Shown here piece after piece: positions 46,453 through 55,045 of a stretch of 64,000 bases of DNA. This DNA comes from Acidobacteriaceae bacterium KBS 146 (GTDB lineage: Bacteria; Acidobacteriota; Terriglobia; Terriglobales; Acidobacteriaceae). The stretch covers positions 2,790,001 through 2,854,000 of the forward strand of contig JHVA01000001.1 of the NCBI GenBank assembly GCA_000688615.1, in the 5' to 3' direction. The first letter of the stretch is position 1; every line of letters begins with the position of its first letter. Under the pieces are notes generated by a model, which saw nothing but the letters and a program-made list of their open reading frames with translations, was not told the origin of the DNA and did not search any database. The position numbers and the translations under genes were made by a program.

Positions 46453-47637
46453 CTAGGTGCGCCGAACCAGCAGTAGCGTCTGATCGTCCAGCTGCTTTCC
46501 GAAGCCCTGGACTGCTCCGAGAATCGCGTCCGCAAGGACCTCCAGAGAATCAGAGGTATGGGCTGAGACCACCGCTTCCAGGCGTTCCATCCCAAACTCG
46601 TCCCCAGCTTTATTGCAGGCTTCCAGAATCCCATCCGTAACCACGATGAGCAGGTCGCCCGGCGACAGCGTCGCGGTCTCCGCGGTAAAGCCCGTCACCG
46701 GAAGAAGGCCGAGAGGGTATTGCTCTGCCCACAGCCTTTCGAAACTCCCCGTCTTGCGAAAGTGCAGAAACGGCGGGTGCCCCGCCAAAGCATAAAAAAC
46801 GGTCCCATCGCCATTCAGCGAGAAAGCCGCCAGAGTGGCATACATCTGAGACTCTTTGACTCCCGGCAGCACCTGATTCAATCGCTCCATCAGCGCGGAC
46901 AGAATCTCCTTTGATCGACCGGACCGCCCATCCAGAAGGGCGGTTCGTGCAGCTGCCTTGACCATCCCCATCAGGATTCCGGCTTGCAGCCCATGTCCTG
47001 CAATATCAGCAATATAGGTAACTGTAGTTTCGTCAGCCAGCTGAATCGCATCCACAAGGTCGCCCCCAACTTTTTCGCTTGGGTTGGACCGGCCGTAGAG
47101 CTCAAAACCATCCCGGTTCACCTCGATAGGAGGCACCAGCGTCTTCTGGATTCCGTGCGCCAGCTCGAGTTCATTCCGCAGGCGAAACGCCTCCTGGCCC
47201 TCTCCGCGAAGGAATCGGATAAACAGCGAGTAGGAGGTGATCACCAGTGCCAGGGTGAGGATGGCTGCCACCCGAATCCCGGATGTAGTCTCCACCGGCC
47301 GCAGCCCATAATGCGCGGTGAGGAAAGAAGCCAGAGCCGAAAATCCGCCCCATAGAGGAATCTGGAGTGCCGTAACCACAGCAAAGTAATTCGGATGGAG
47401 GCGAGTGCCGACGTGCAGGTACATGATCGCCGCCAGCCCGCTGAAGACCGCGTTCAGGATCGCAACAACATAGGGAGTTCTGCCAAGGTTCACCATGTCG
47501 CTGAAGAATCCCGTTATGGCGAACAGGCAAAAGACCGCGGCGTACAAAGCCCACAGTCTGCTGAACGGAACATCCCGGTAGTACTGCCACTTCCTCTGAA
47601 ATCCTCCATCCGATTTCATCCACTTCGGCAAGGGCAT
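46453..47637 (-). CDS. membrane-bound PP2C/SpoIIE serine phosphatase (RsbU-like)
   Basis: 394 residues. Four TM segments lie in about residues 20-175 (LWALYAAVFCLFAITGFF, YVVAILNAVFSGLAAIMYL, FAVVTALQIPLWGGFSALASFL, RVAAILTLALVITSYSLFI). A linker (RLRNELELAHGIQKTLVPP) follows, then a SpoIIE phosphatase domain. The metal-binding Asp blocks are all present: GGDLVDAI, ADIAGHGLQAGI, VTDGILEA and DDQTLLLV. Such enzymes dephosphorylate anti-sigma-factor antagonists in partner-switching stress responses. No anti-sigma or antagonist gene is adjacent. The ATG at 47637 is used; longer starts add Arg-rich residues. Confidence 0.88.
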   Translation of the reverse strand: MPLPKWMKSDGGFQRKWQYYRDVPFSRLWALYAAVFCLFAITGFFSDMVNLGRTPYVVAILNAVFSGLAAIMYLHVGTRLHPNYFAVVTALQIPLWGGFSALASFLTAHYGLRPVETTSGIRVAAILTLALVITSYSLFIRFLRGEGQEAFRLRNELELAHGIQKTLVPPIEVNRDGFELYGRSNPSEKVGGDLVDAIQLADETTVTYIADIAGHGLQAGILMGMVKAAARTALLDGRSGRSKEILSALMERLNQVLPGVKESQMYATLAAFSLNGDGTVFYALAGHPPFLHFRKTGSFERLWAEQYPLGLLPVTGFTAETATLSPGDLLIVVTDGILEACNKAGDEFGMERLEAVVSAHTSDSLEVLADAILGAVQGFGKQLDDQTLLLVRRT

Positions 47638-47794
47638 CCGCCAGGCTTCCTCTCCCCAACATCGTACTGATCGTCTGCGCATCGAGCCACCCTGCACTTC
47701 GCGTTGGCAGCACCGTTCTCAACCGTCAGGGATCCCCTCATGGGGCCTTCGTCTGGAGCAAAGACAGGCTCAGACTGTGTGCTACCCTTTGCCC

Positions 47795-48925
47795 ATGCGC
47801 GAAGTTACGGTCTTCGTTGGTGGTTCAACTGGCTCCGATCCATACTCGCCGAAGACCTGGTCCGGGACCGCGCCAAAGCTGCTTCAGGCTCTGGGAGCCG
47901 AGAATCTGCTCGATAAGGCCGTCGGAATTCGCCTCTCTAAACTCCCGAATGCGTTCTTGAGGGCGAAGAACTTCGCCCGCGACCGTGGAGTCTGGCGCAA
48001 GCACTTCTACTTCGATCCCGCCTATCGCAAAGCCCTCACCCGGGCCGCGGCCGCCATTCCGGTCAACAGTCCCGTACTCATGCAGATCGGCCATATGTTT
48101 TCGCTTCCGGAGGCATTTCCCGCCCACAACTGTGTCTCCTATCACGATGGCAATCTGGCGGAGCTGCTCGCCAGCGGCTTCGGCATGGAAGGGGTTTCGC
48201 GGCGTCGCATCGACCAGGCACTCGCATACGAAAAGGAGGTTGCCAACCGCATGGCCGCCATCTTTACCTTCAGCGAATATCTGCGACAATCCTTCATTCA
48301 GAACTATGGCATCTCCGCCAACAAGGTCTTCAACGTAGGCGGGGCTATCAATCTCGACAGCATTCCAGATCCCATCCCCGGCAAAAGCCACCGGGCCTCC
48401 CGCATCCTCTTTATCGGAACCGAGTTCAAGCGGAAGGGCGGGCCCGAGCTGCTTCAGGCCTTTAAGATCGTCCGCCAATCCATCCCCTCTGCCGAGCTGC
48501 ACATCATCGGACCCACCCAGGTCAGCGATCTTCCCCCAGGGGCCTTCCTCCACGGCCATCTCTCGAAAGCGGACCCCGAGCAGTGCACTAAGCTCGACTC
48601 TCTCTTCCGCGACGCCAGCCTCTTTGTCCTTCCCTCGCTCTACGAGCCCTACGGCATCGCACCGCTCGAAGCCATGCTCTACCAGCTTCCAGCCGTGGTG
48701 ACCAATGCCTGGGCCTTACGCGAGTTCGTCACTCCCGGCGTCAATGGTGCCCTGGTCGAGAAGGGATCCGTCGAAGATCTCGCCACCAAGCTGACCCAGC
48801 TGCTCTCGAACCCCGACCAGCTCGCGTCCATGGGACGCCAGGGCCGCGAAATGGTCCTCGCCCAGTACACCTGGCCCGCCGTAGCCCGTCGCATGGCGCC
48901 ACTCTTACGCTCCCTCGCCAGCTAA
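47795..48925 (+). CDS. glycosyltransferase family 4
   Basis: 376-residue cytoplasmic or membrane-peripheral GT-B enzyme for polysaccharide or glycolipid synthesis. The N-terminal acceptor half includes VFVGGSTGSDP and a long helical region. The C-terminal donor half has RILFIGTEFKRKGGPELLQAF and the E-x7-E block SLYEPYGIAPLEAM, which is typical of retaining GT4 transferases. The upstream GTG at 47777 lengthens it by six residues without a better ribosome site. It is divergent from the RsbU-like phosphatase gene. Confidence 0.85.
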   Translation: MREVTVFVGGSTGSDPYSPKTWSGTAPKLLQALGAENLLDKAVGIRLSKLPNAFLRAKNFARDRGVWRKHFYFDPAYRKALTRAAAAIPVNSPVLMQIGHMFSLPEAFPAHNCVSYHDGNLAELLASGFGMEGVSRRRIDQALAYEKEVANRMAAIFTFSEYLRQSFIQNYGISANKVFNVGGAINLDSIPDPIPGKSHRASRILFIGTEFKRKGGPELLQAFKIVRQSIPSAELHIIGPTQVSDLPPGAFLHGHLSKADPEQCTKLDSLFRDASLFVLPSLYEPYGIAPLEAMLYQLPAVVTNAWALREFVTPGVNGALVEKGSVEDLATKLTQLLSNPDQLASMGRQGREMVLAQYTWPAVARRMAPLLRSLAS

Positions 48926-48978
48926 ATCTCGCTCCTCTTCACCCTGTCGGAGCAAGAGATCCACTCTCATAAAACCCG

Positions 48979-49006
48979 TCCTTCTGAGCGCAGCGAAGAA
49001 TCCTCG
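48979..49006. repeat. possible dispersed repeat motif
   Basis: TCCTTCTGAGCGCAGCGAAG followed by AATCCTCG lies in the gap after the GT4 gene. From memory, closely related CTGAGCGxAGCGAAGGAT strings are frequent intergenic repeats in Acidobacteria and other phyla. Only one copy is here, so this is recognition rather than proof. Confidence 0.4.
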
Positions 49007-49045
49007 TATTTCGCTGGCTGCGCCACAGAGAGCTCTCCGAATACC

Positions 49046-49071
49046 AAAGAAAAAGGACCCCGAAGGGTCCT
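49046..49071 (-). terminator. rho-independent terminator after PEP-CTERM gene
   Basis: 7-bp stem AGGACCC/GGGTCCT (49054-49060 with 49065-49071) closed by the stable TTCG tetraloop, then TTTTTCTTT on the minus strand, 24 bases past the stop codon. Confidence 0.85.
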
Positions 49072-49095
49072 CTTCCTACTCATCTCTTCTGTTGC

Positions 49096-49602
49096 TTACG
49101 CTGCGCGTCCGAGCGACGCCTGACGCCGTCGGGAGTAACCGATCAGGCCCATCGTCCCCAATCCCGTCACCAGTAAAACCCAGGTTCCAGGCTCCGGAAC
49201 CGGACTCGAAGCAGGAATCGCATTGATGGTGAAATCCAGGTCGGCCAGATCGAACTGATCCGTCGAATTGAAGCCACCGAGAATGCTATAGCTGCCGTTA
49301 TACAGTCCGGGAGTAAGACCCGTTGGAAGGTCGACCGTGAACAATGTGCCGTTCACGATACCATCCGCCGGAACGCTCGGAGGAAAGTTCACGAACAGCA
49401 GATCGTTCAAAACCAGCGGGCTGTCGATCGTGAAATTGCTTCCATTCAGAAAGAGCTCCGGATTTCCTGTGTTGTCCAGAGAAACGTCGAAGGAGAACGT
49501 CGTGCCAATAACGACATCGAACGTATCGGCCTTCGCCCAAGGGGTAATTCCTAACAAAACTACAAAGAACGCAGACAGAAAAAGGCTGGCTTTCTTCAGC
49601 AT
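49096..49602 (-). CDS. PEP-CTERM sorting domain protein
   Basis: 168-residue secreted or surface protein. Signal peptide about 1-25 (ending AKAD), a small beta-rich mature domain, and the C-terminal sorting signal with VPEPGTWVLLV, a hydrophobic stretch and the basic tail YSRRRQ. This is a substrate for an exosortase (EpsH/XrtA type), which cuts at the PEP motif and usually accompanies exopolysaccharide production. No exosortase gene is in this window. The start follows GGAGAAGACCG. The nuclease gene ends 50 bases upstream on the same strand. The mature domain matches no known enzyme. Confidence 0.88.
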   Translation of the reverse strand: MLKKASLFLSAFFVVLLGITPWAKADTFDVVIGTTFSFDVSLDNTGNPELFLNGSNFTIDSPLVLNDLLFVNFPPSVPADGIVNGTLFTVDLPTGLTPGLYNGSYSILGGFNSTDQFDLADLDFTINAIPASSPVPEPGTWVLLVTGLGTMGLIGYSRRRQASLGRAA

Positions 49603-49652
49603 CGGTCTTCTCCATGATTGATTTGATGTCACTTAGGGGCCCGGACTTCAGT

Positions 49653-52600
49653 CTATTGATTTACAGGAAGCGTGGCGCGAAGACTTCCGCCAAAACTTCC
49701 TCCCGTGTAGGTTCCTGCAAATTTCTCGATCGTGGTGGTGCCAGGTACTCCAGCCGAAGCCGGGAAACTGACCGTAAGCACAGCACTGGCTCCCGGCTGA
49801 ATGTCGCCGAGGCTCGCTGGAAGAGGCGAACCCGCAGCGCTACCCAATGTTGCAGATACAAGCTGTACATTCTTCGACGTACCGGTTCCATGGTTAGTCA
49901 CAGTCACCGTCACCTGGTAACCTCCGGCGACGGCAGTAACCAGCGAAGCAGCCGTCGCCAGCTTTACCGTCCCCTCGACCGCAGGGATCGTGAAGTAAGC
50001 AACTGCCGGATCGTGATCGCTGATTCTTGTCGGGCTCGTCGCATCGTTCAGGTTCACCAGCGGCCAGTCCGAATCGATATGCGCATACACCAGCCGCGTA
50101 TTCGTGGGTACAAGATCCTGCGTCACGATCACGTGGTCCAGAACCTGCGCGCTTCCGCTCTCCACATAACTCTGCCGCTGGTCGGCAGGCAGCAGCGTCA
50201 CCAGATCCACCAGCGGAGGATTCGCCAGCCCCGCCACCGGAGGCGTCACCACCTGCTCCGCCGGAACCGGACTTCCCTTCGTCACTCCGATCGTGTCCAC
50301 AAAGCCGTCCGAGAACTCGAAGGCGTTATAGTCACCCACCGTCACGACATGCTCGCCCGCCGCCTGGTAGCTCTGGATCAGCTTGGCCAGATACTCCGCC
50401 TGCGCCTCGCGCTTCAGCCTGACCGTGGCGCCCGTGCTCGTCGGGTCGTCCACGTTGATCAGCGATCTCTGATGCACCGAGATCACCGTCACCGGATAAT
50501 CCGCGGCCGACCCTCCGCGCTTGATCCCCGCATGCAGCACCAGCGGCGTGCGGTCGTTCAGCACCGCCTGATTGCCCTGCGAGTTCGTAAAGGTCGTCGT
50601 CAGCCCGGACTGCTCCACGCTCACCGTATCCACCCGTGAGCTCTTCACCAGGAATCCCGTATTGATCGCGGTCCCATCATTGGCCAGAAAGAGGTAGGGC
50701 ACATACAGCGGGTTCGCCTGTCCCGCGGCAACCGCATCCGAGTTGACCTTGTCCGCCAGGTCCGTCAGCACCGCCTGGTTCTCAATCTCCTGCGTCCCGA
50801 TGATGTCGGGCAGGTTCAGCACCGTGCGGATCGCCAGCGACGCCTTCGTCAGCCTGCGCTGGTAAGCCTCCGGCGTAACCACAACAGCCGTACTCCCTGG
50901 ATTGTCGGCATCGGCCTTGTCGTTGTAGAACCGCTCCATGTTGAAGCTCGCCACCGTGAACTCGTTGCTCGCCGCGGTTGGAACCGGCTCGACCGTCATC
51001 CCACCGGTTGCCGTCGGGCGCGTCGCGGCATCCAGCAGAATCTCAGGCGATCCGAAGGAAAAGTCCATCACTCCTGCCAAACCGGTCAAAGTCGTTTTGG
51101 TGGTTACGTCGATCGCCGCCCCTCCGAGCACGTGGCTGTCGATATAAAGCAGCTCCGGATTTGAATCCCAGCGCGGCACTCGCGCAGGCACAGGACCGAA
51201 GGCCGTATCCGTCACCGCAACACCCGGCTCGCGGAACGGCCGGGCCACTCCGGTCACTACGCCGTAAAACCTTCCGTTCGAGGTGTTCGTCTCCGTCGCC
51301 TCGTTCAGCGAAGCGTCCGTGCCACTGGTTGTCGTCAGCGAATCAATCGCCACGCGCATCCCTTCGAACCGCGTGAACTGATAGATCCCGCCCGACGGCG
51401 AATCCATCGCTGCCGTAATCGTCACCGGAGTAGGCAATGGCTGGTTCGTCGCCAGCAGCGTAAACGTCTGCGGTCCATCGATCTCGGTTCCCGGCGTGAG
51501 GCTCGCCGTCGGATACGTGCTGATCGTTCCCGTCACCTCGACCTTGTTGCCGATCGCAATGAACGACGGCTTTGCCGTGGAACCCGTGTAGACCAGGATT
51601 CCCTCCGGACTCGACGGAGTGGTGTCTGCATCGGCCTCCTCAAGGTAGAAGCCATTCGACTTCACCCCGATGACGATTCCACTCGTCGTTACCGTCTGCG
51701 AAGCGTAGGGCGAAGGCTTGGCTGCCTGGATCGCCTTGATCGAAACCGTAGGCGGAGGCGTGGCCACTGTCAGCGCAATCGTCGCCTGCGTCGTGCGAAG
51801 CTGCGCATCCGTCACCGTCACCGGCAGCGTAAAGCCGCCTGTGCTCGAGACCGTAGCGCTGTACGAAAACGTGTCGTCACCCGCAGTCACATCGCCGTGA
51901 GTTCCGTCATCAAAGAGCGGCTGCGCCGCCGATCCGCCAATTCCGCTCAGGTCCGCAGCAACCGTGATTCCACTGCTCACAGGCTGGGTCGCGGGCGTCA
52001 CCGCCACCGTCAGCAGCGTTGAGTTCCCGGCAAAGACGGTCGAAGGTGTCGCTTGTCCCTTCGCACCCAGCGGCGTCGGTGCACCGCACACAAACGGGGT
52101 CGAGGCTGAGTTATGTGGAGCCGGATCCTGTGCCGCAAACTCCATCCCGCTGTTGTTCGTAATCGTGCAAACATTGGTGCGAACATCCGCCTTCGTCGTG
52201 CTCGGCGCGGGCGCAGGCGAACCCAGCGAGCAGCTCGCTGTGCTGCCATACCCCACATAGTCCACCACCGTCGGGTCCGACAGATTGCACGCCGAAGCCA
52301 GCCGCGCCGTCGACGAAACCAGAGCTACCTTGCCCGCCGTCGCTCCAAAGGCAATGCTCGTGTCGGGAGCATCCGCGGCCGCCGGCAGCGCCGCTCCGTT
52401 CGCACCCGTCGAGCCCGCAATCAGGTAGTACTGCCCGGGAGCCAGCGTGATCGTCGCCGGAAGAACCGTCACCGTCGAGATCGTGCTCCCCGTCGCGCTC
52501 GCGTACTGGATGCTGTAGTTATTCAGCGTCAGCGTACTGCCCGTCGGATTGAACAACTCCACGTAATCCGCGTTCAGCACCGCGCCGCTGTTGCCGCCAG

Positions 52601-52730
52601 CCGCATAGAGCTGCGAGACGATCACATGTGTGTTGTTCTGCGCCACACCCACACCGCAGAACATCGCCAGGACAAGAAGAAGAGACACCGGGACCGCAAG
52701 GCTTCGACGCACAGCGCTGGAAGTGAGCAT
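49653..52730 (-). CDS. ExeM/NucH-type extracellular endonuclease with lamin-tail domain
   Basis: About 1025 residues. Signal peptide about 1-30 (SLLLVLAMFCGVGVAQN), then a lamin-tail domain (HVIVSQLYAAGGNSGAVLNADYVELFNPTG), an Ig-like/anchor domain with DDGTHGDVTAGDDTF, and an OB-like segment. The nuclease domain follows: FTVASFNMERFYND, TQEIEN, GDYNAFEFSD and SDHDPAVAYF, the endonuclease/exonuclease/phosphatase active-site blocks. A C-terminal CARDB-like beta domain ends it. ExeM-type enzymes degrade extracellular DNA for phosphate or biofilm remodelling. The first start, TTG at 52748, is possible; the ATG at 52730 begins the signal peptide. Confidence 0.88.
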   Translation of the reverse strand: MLTSSAVRRSLAVPVSLLLVLAMFCGVGVAQNNTHVIVSQLYAAGGNSGAVLNADYVELFNPTGSTLTLNNYSIQYASATGSTISTVTVLPATITLAPGQYYLIAGSTGANGAALPAAADAPDTSIAFGATAGKVALVSSTARLASACNLSDPTVVDYVGYGSTASCSLGSPAPAPSTTKADVRTNVCTITNNSGMEFAAQDPAPHNSASTPFVCGAPTPLGAKGQATPSTVFAGNSTLLTVAVTPATQPVSSGITVAADLSGIGGSAAQPLFDDGTHGDVTAGDDTFSYSATVSSTGGFTLPVTVTDAQLRTTQATIALTVATPPPTVSIKAIQAAKPSPYASQTVTTSGIVIGVKSNGFYLEEADADTTPSSPEGILVYTGSTAKPSFIAIGNKVEVTGTISTYPTASLTPGTEIDGPQTFTLLATNQPLPTPVTITAAMDSPSGGIYQFTRFEGMRVAIDSLTTTSGTDASLNEATETNTSNGRFYGVVTGVARPFREPGVAVTDTAFGPVPARVPRWDSNPELLYIDSHVLGGAAIDVTTKTTLTGLAGVMDFSFGSPEILLDAATRPTATGGMTVEPVPTAASNEFTVASFNMERFYNDKADADNPGSTAVVVTPEAYQRRLTKASLAIRTVLNLPDIIGTQEIENQAVLTDLADKVNSDAVAAGQANPLYVPYLFLANDGTAINTGFLVKSSRVDTVSVEQSGLTTTFTNSQGNQAVLNDRTPLVLHAGIKRGGSAADYPVTVISVHQRSLINVDDPTSTGATVRLKREAQAEYLAKLIQSYQAAGEHVVTVGDYNAFEFSDGFVDTIGVTKGSPVPAEQVVTPPVAGLANPPLVDLVTLLPADQRQSYVESGSAQVLDHVIVTQDLVPTNTRLVYAHIDSDWPLVNLNDATSPTRISDHDPAVAYFTIPAVEGTVKLATAASLVTAVAGGYQVTVTVTNHGTGTSKNVQLVSATLGSAAGSPLPASLGDIQPGASAVLTVSFPASAGVPGTTTIEKFAGTYTGGSFGGSLRATLPVNQ

Positions 52731-53029
52731 GCGACCGATCTTAGCCAAAATCCTGGGAAATCCGATTTAAAAAGCCGGTCAATTCTAGCTATTGCAATAA
52801 CTTGCACAAGTGCAGCGACCGGAAGGCCCGCCCCAAAACTCCCTTGATCGGATGACAAGCATCGATCAACATCGACAGAGCCTTCGAGCTTGAGACAAGG
52901 CCGGGCTCACGCAACGAGATGCGTTCCGCAGGAGCCAAGTTTCTCAAGAGGAATCAGATAGCGAATTCTATCGCTGCGGAATCTGTTCTAAAATCCGTCG
53001 ATGTCCTGGGTTCTCAGGAGAGGAGCACG

Positions 53030-54403
53030 ATGTTCTATAACCGCTTGACCAATCGCCGCGAGATGATGAAGTCCACCATGGCACTCTTCGCAGCCGGTCT
53101 GCTCGGCAAAGGAGTTCCCGCGGCAGAAGCACAGAGCTCGATCCAGAACGTGAACAAGCACTCCAGCCCATCGACGCTCAAGATCACCGACCTTCGCTAC
53201 ACCGTTGTGAAGAAGCCCGGCCCAAGCCCCTGTCCCATCATTCGCATCGATACCAACCAGGGCGTCTATGGGCTCGGCGAGGTGCGCGACGTCGCGAACT
53301 ATCAGTACGCGATGGTTCTGAAGAGCCGCATCATAGGCGAGAATCCGCTCAACGTCGACTACCTCTTCGAGAAGATTGCGCAGTTCGGCGGCGTTGCGCG
53401 ACAGGCCGGCGGCGTCGCCGCCATCGAGATGGCATTATGGGACATCGCCGGAAAGGTCTACGGCGCACCCGTCTACCAGATGCTCGGCGGCAAGTGGCGC
53501 GACAAGATTCGCATCTATGCCGACACCCCCGAGGCCGACACACCACAGGCCTTCGCGGCTAAGGCCAAAGGCCGTAAGGAGATGGGCCTCACCTGGATCA
53601 AAGTCGACATCGGCACCGATGTCCTCAAAGGCCGCCCCGGCACGCTCGTCGAGCCCGCCGACCAGCATAGTAACGAATACGACAAGCGACTCCCGCACAT
53701 GTTTACCGGCAACGAGCTCACCGACAAGGGCATCGATGTCTACTGCGAATACATGTCAGCCATCCGCGAGGCGATCGGCTACGACATGCCGCTCTCCACC
53801 GACCACCTCGGCCACCTCGGCGTCAACTCCATCATCCGCCTCGGTCGCGCCTACGAGAAGTTCAACCTCGAGTGGATGGAGGACGTCATCCCGTGGTGGT
53901 ACACCGACCTGCTCAAGCAGATCACCGACTCCACAACAACGCCCACCATCACCGGCGAAGACATCTACGAGATCGCCGACTTCGAAAAGCTATGCAGTAC
54001 CCACGCCGTCGACAAGATCCATCCCGACCTCGCTACGTCCGGCGGCATTCTGCGGACACACAAGATCGGTGACATGGCCTACAGATACGGCGTGCCGATG
54101 GCAATGCACTTTGCGGGGACGCCCATCTCCTGCATGGCCAACGTGCACTGCGCGGCAGCCACCAGAAACTTTCTCGCGCTCGAAAACCACGCGCTCGATG
54201 TGCCCTGGTGGCAGGACCTCGTCAACGAGATCGACAAGCCGATCATCAAGAACGGCTACATCCCCGTGCCCGATACTCCAGGACTCGGCGTGACGCTCAA
54301 CGATGACGTCGTCAAACAGCACCTCGCTCCGGGCGTCGGCTACTTCGAACCAACCCCGATGTGGGACGAGAAACAATCCTTCGACGACCAGACCTTCAGC
54401 TGA
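53030..54403 (+). CDS. mandelate racemase/muconate lactonizing enzyme family protein, exported
   Basis: 457-residue enolase-superfamily enzyme. The first ~35 residues carry a twin-arginine signal (TNRREMMKSTMALFAAGLLG, RR at 9-10). The capping domain follows, then the barrel with WIKVDIG, STDHLGHLG, EDVIPWWYTD, TGEDIYE and PMAMHFAGTPI, giving acid ligands for Mg2+ and a late His, closest to the sugar-acid dehydratase groups. The frame extends upstream to 52919; the ATG at 53030 follows AGGAGCACG. Family members are usually cytoplasmic, so export is notable. Substrate is unknown. Confidence 0.85.
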   Translation: MFYNRLTNRREMMKSTMALFAAGLLGKGVPAAEAQSSIQNVNKHSSPSTLKITDLRYTVVKKPGPSPCPIIRIDTNQGVYGLGEVRDVANYQYAMVLKSRIIGENPLNVDYLFEKIAQFGGVARQAGGVAAIEMALWDIAGKVYGAPVYQMLGGKWRDKIRIYADTPEADTPQAFAAKAKGRKEMGLTWIKVDIGTDVLKGRPGTLVEPADQHSNEYDKRLPHMFTGNELTDKGIDVYCEYMSAIREAIGYDMPLSTDHLGHLGVNSIIRLGRAYEKFNLEWMEDVIPWWYTDLLKQITDSTTTPTITGEDIYEIADFEKLCSTHAVDKIHPDLATSGGILRTHKIGDMAYRYGVPMAMHFAGTPISCMANVHCAAATRNFLALENHALDVPWWQDLVNEIDKPIIKNGYIPVPDTPGLGVTLNDDVVKQHLAPGVGYFEPTPMWDEKQSFDDQTFS

Positions 54404-55045
54404 GATTGCCGTCTGCGGCGAATGGTATTGCAGCGAAGCGTTTCTTCCAGCTGGGAAGAACGTTGTGGCCCCGCGCCCGAACTGCTTCTCAGCTGGGCAG
54501 GCTCCGTGATGGCTATGAAACCGGGGAGAATGCTTGTGTGACTGGAAAGAAAAATCACTTTTTAGGACATTCAGCCTATACACCCGTTGAGAAATTGATG
54601 TTGAATTTGTGAAAATTGCTTGAAGTTATAGGCCATTCGCCGATGTGACTCCGTTACGTTTGATAACGGTCCACTCGTCCTATGCCAGTTCGATCCAGAT
54701 TTCCCTGGGACGCTGTTTCTTCGAGATCGAAGATAGCGTTCGATAAGGTCAATCTTTCAGCATTTTTTTGAGTTCTGAAAGTGGGTCGTACACGAAAGCG
54801 AAAGTGTGCTTTACCGCTAGACTTGCCCATCAGTTTTGTTCCTAAAAGGAGTACGGAACCATGTCTTTCCGTAGCGCCGTACCGATGAGATCCGACGCCA
54901 TATTTGTCGGACCATCAGACCTGTAACATTACCCTCAATTGTTGTGCGGCAGAAAATTCCGAGAACAGATGCCCGACTAGGTTTTTGAAGTTCACTTCCC
55001 TTCATGGGGAAGCCCGCAACTTACATGACTCGCCCGAGGAGAAAC
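54404..55045. other. 640-base AT-richer intergenic region with mini-ORF leader
   Basis: No long gene. It holds a 22-codon ORF at 54861-54926 (MSFRSAVPMRSD..., 21 residues) with a strong AAAAGGAG ten bases before its ATG. Stems ACGGAA/TTCCGT (54853-54858, 54867-54872), GTACGG/CCGTAC (54851-54856, 54878-54883) and TCCGAC/GTCGGA (54891-54896, 54906-54911) overlap it and could switch. It ends at the receptor gene's ribosome site. AT-rich DNA in 54540-54650 is where a promoter would be expected; I could not settle one. Confidence 0.5.

Noticed and set aside
54817..55005. 62-codon minus-strand frame before the TonB receptor
   Set aside because: No ribosome site and Arg/Ser-rich composition; the plus strand has the mini-ORF with the strong site.
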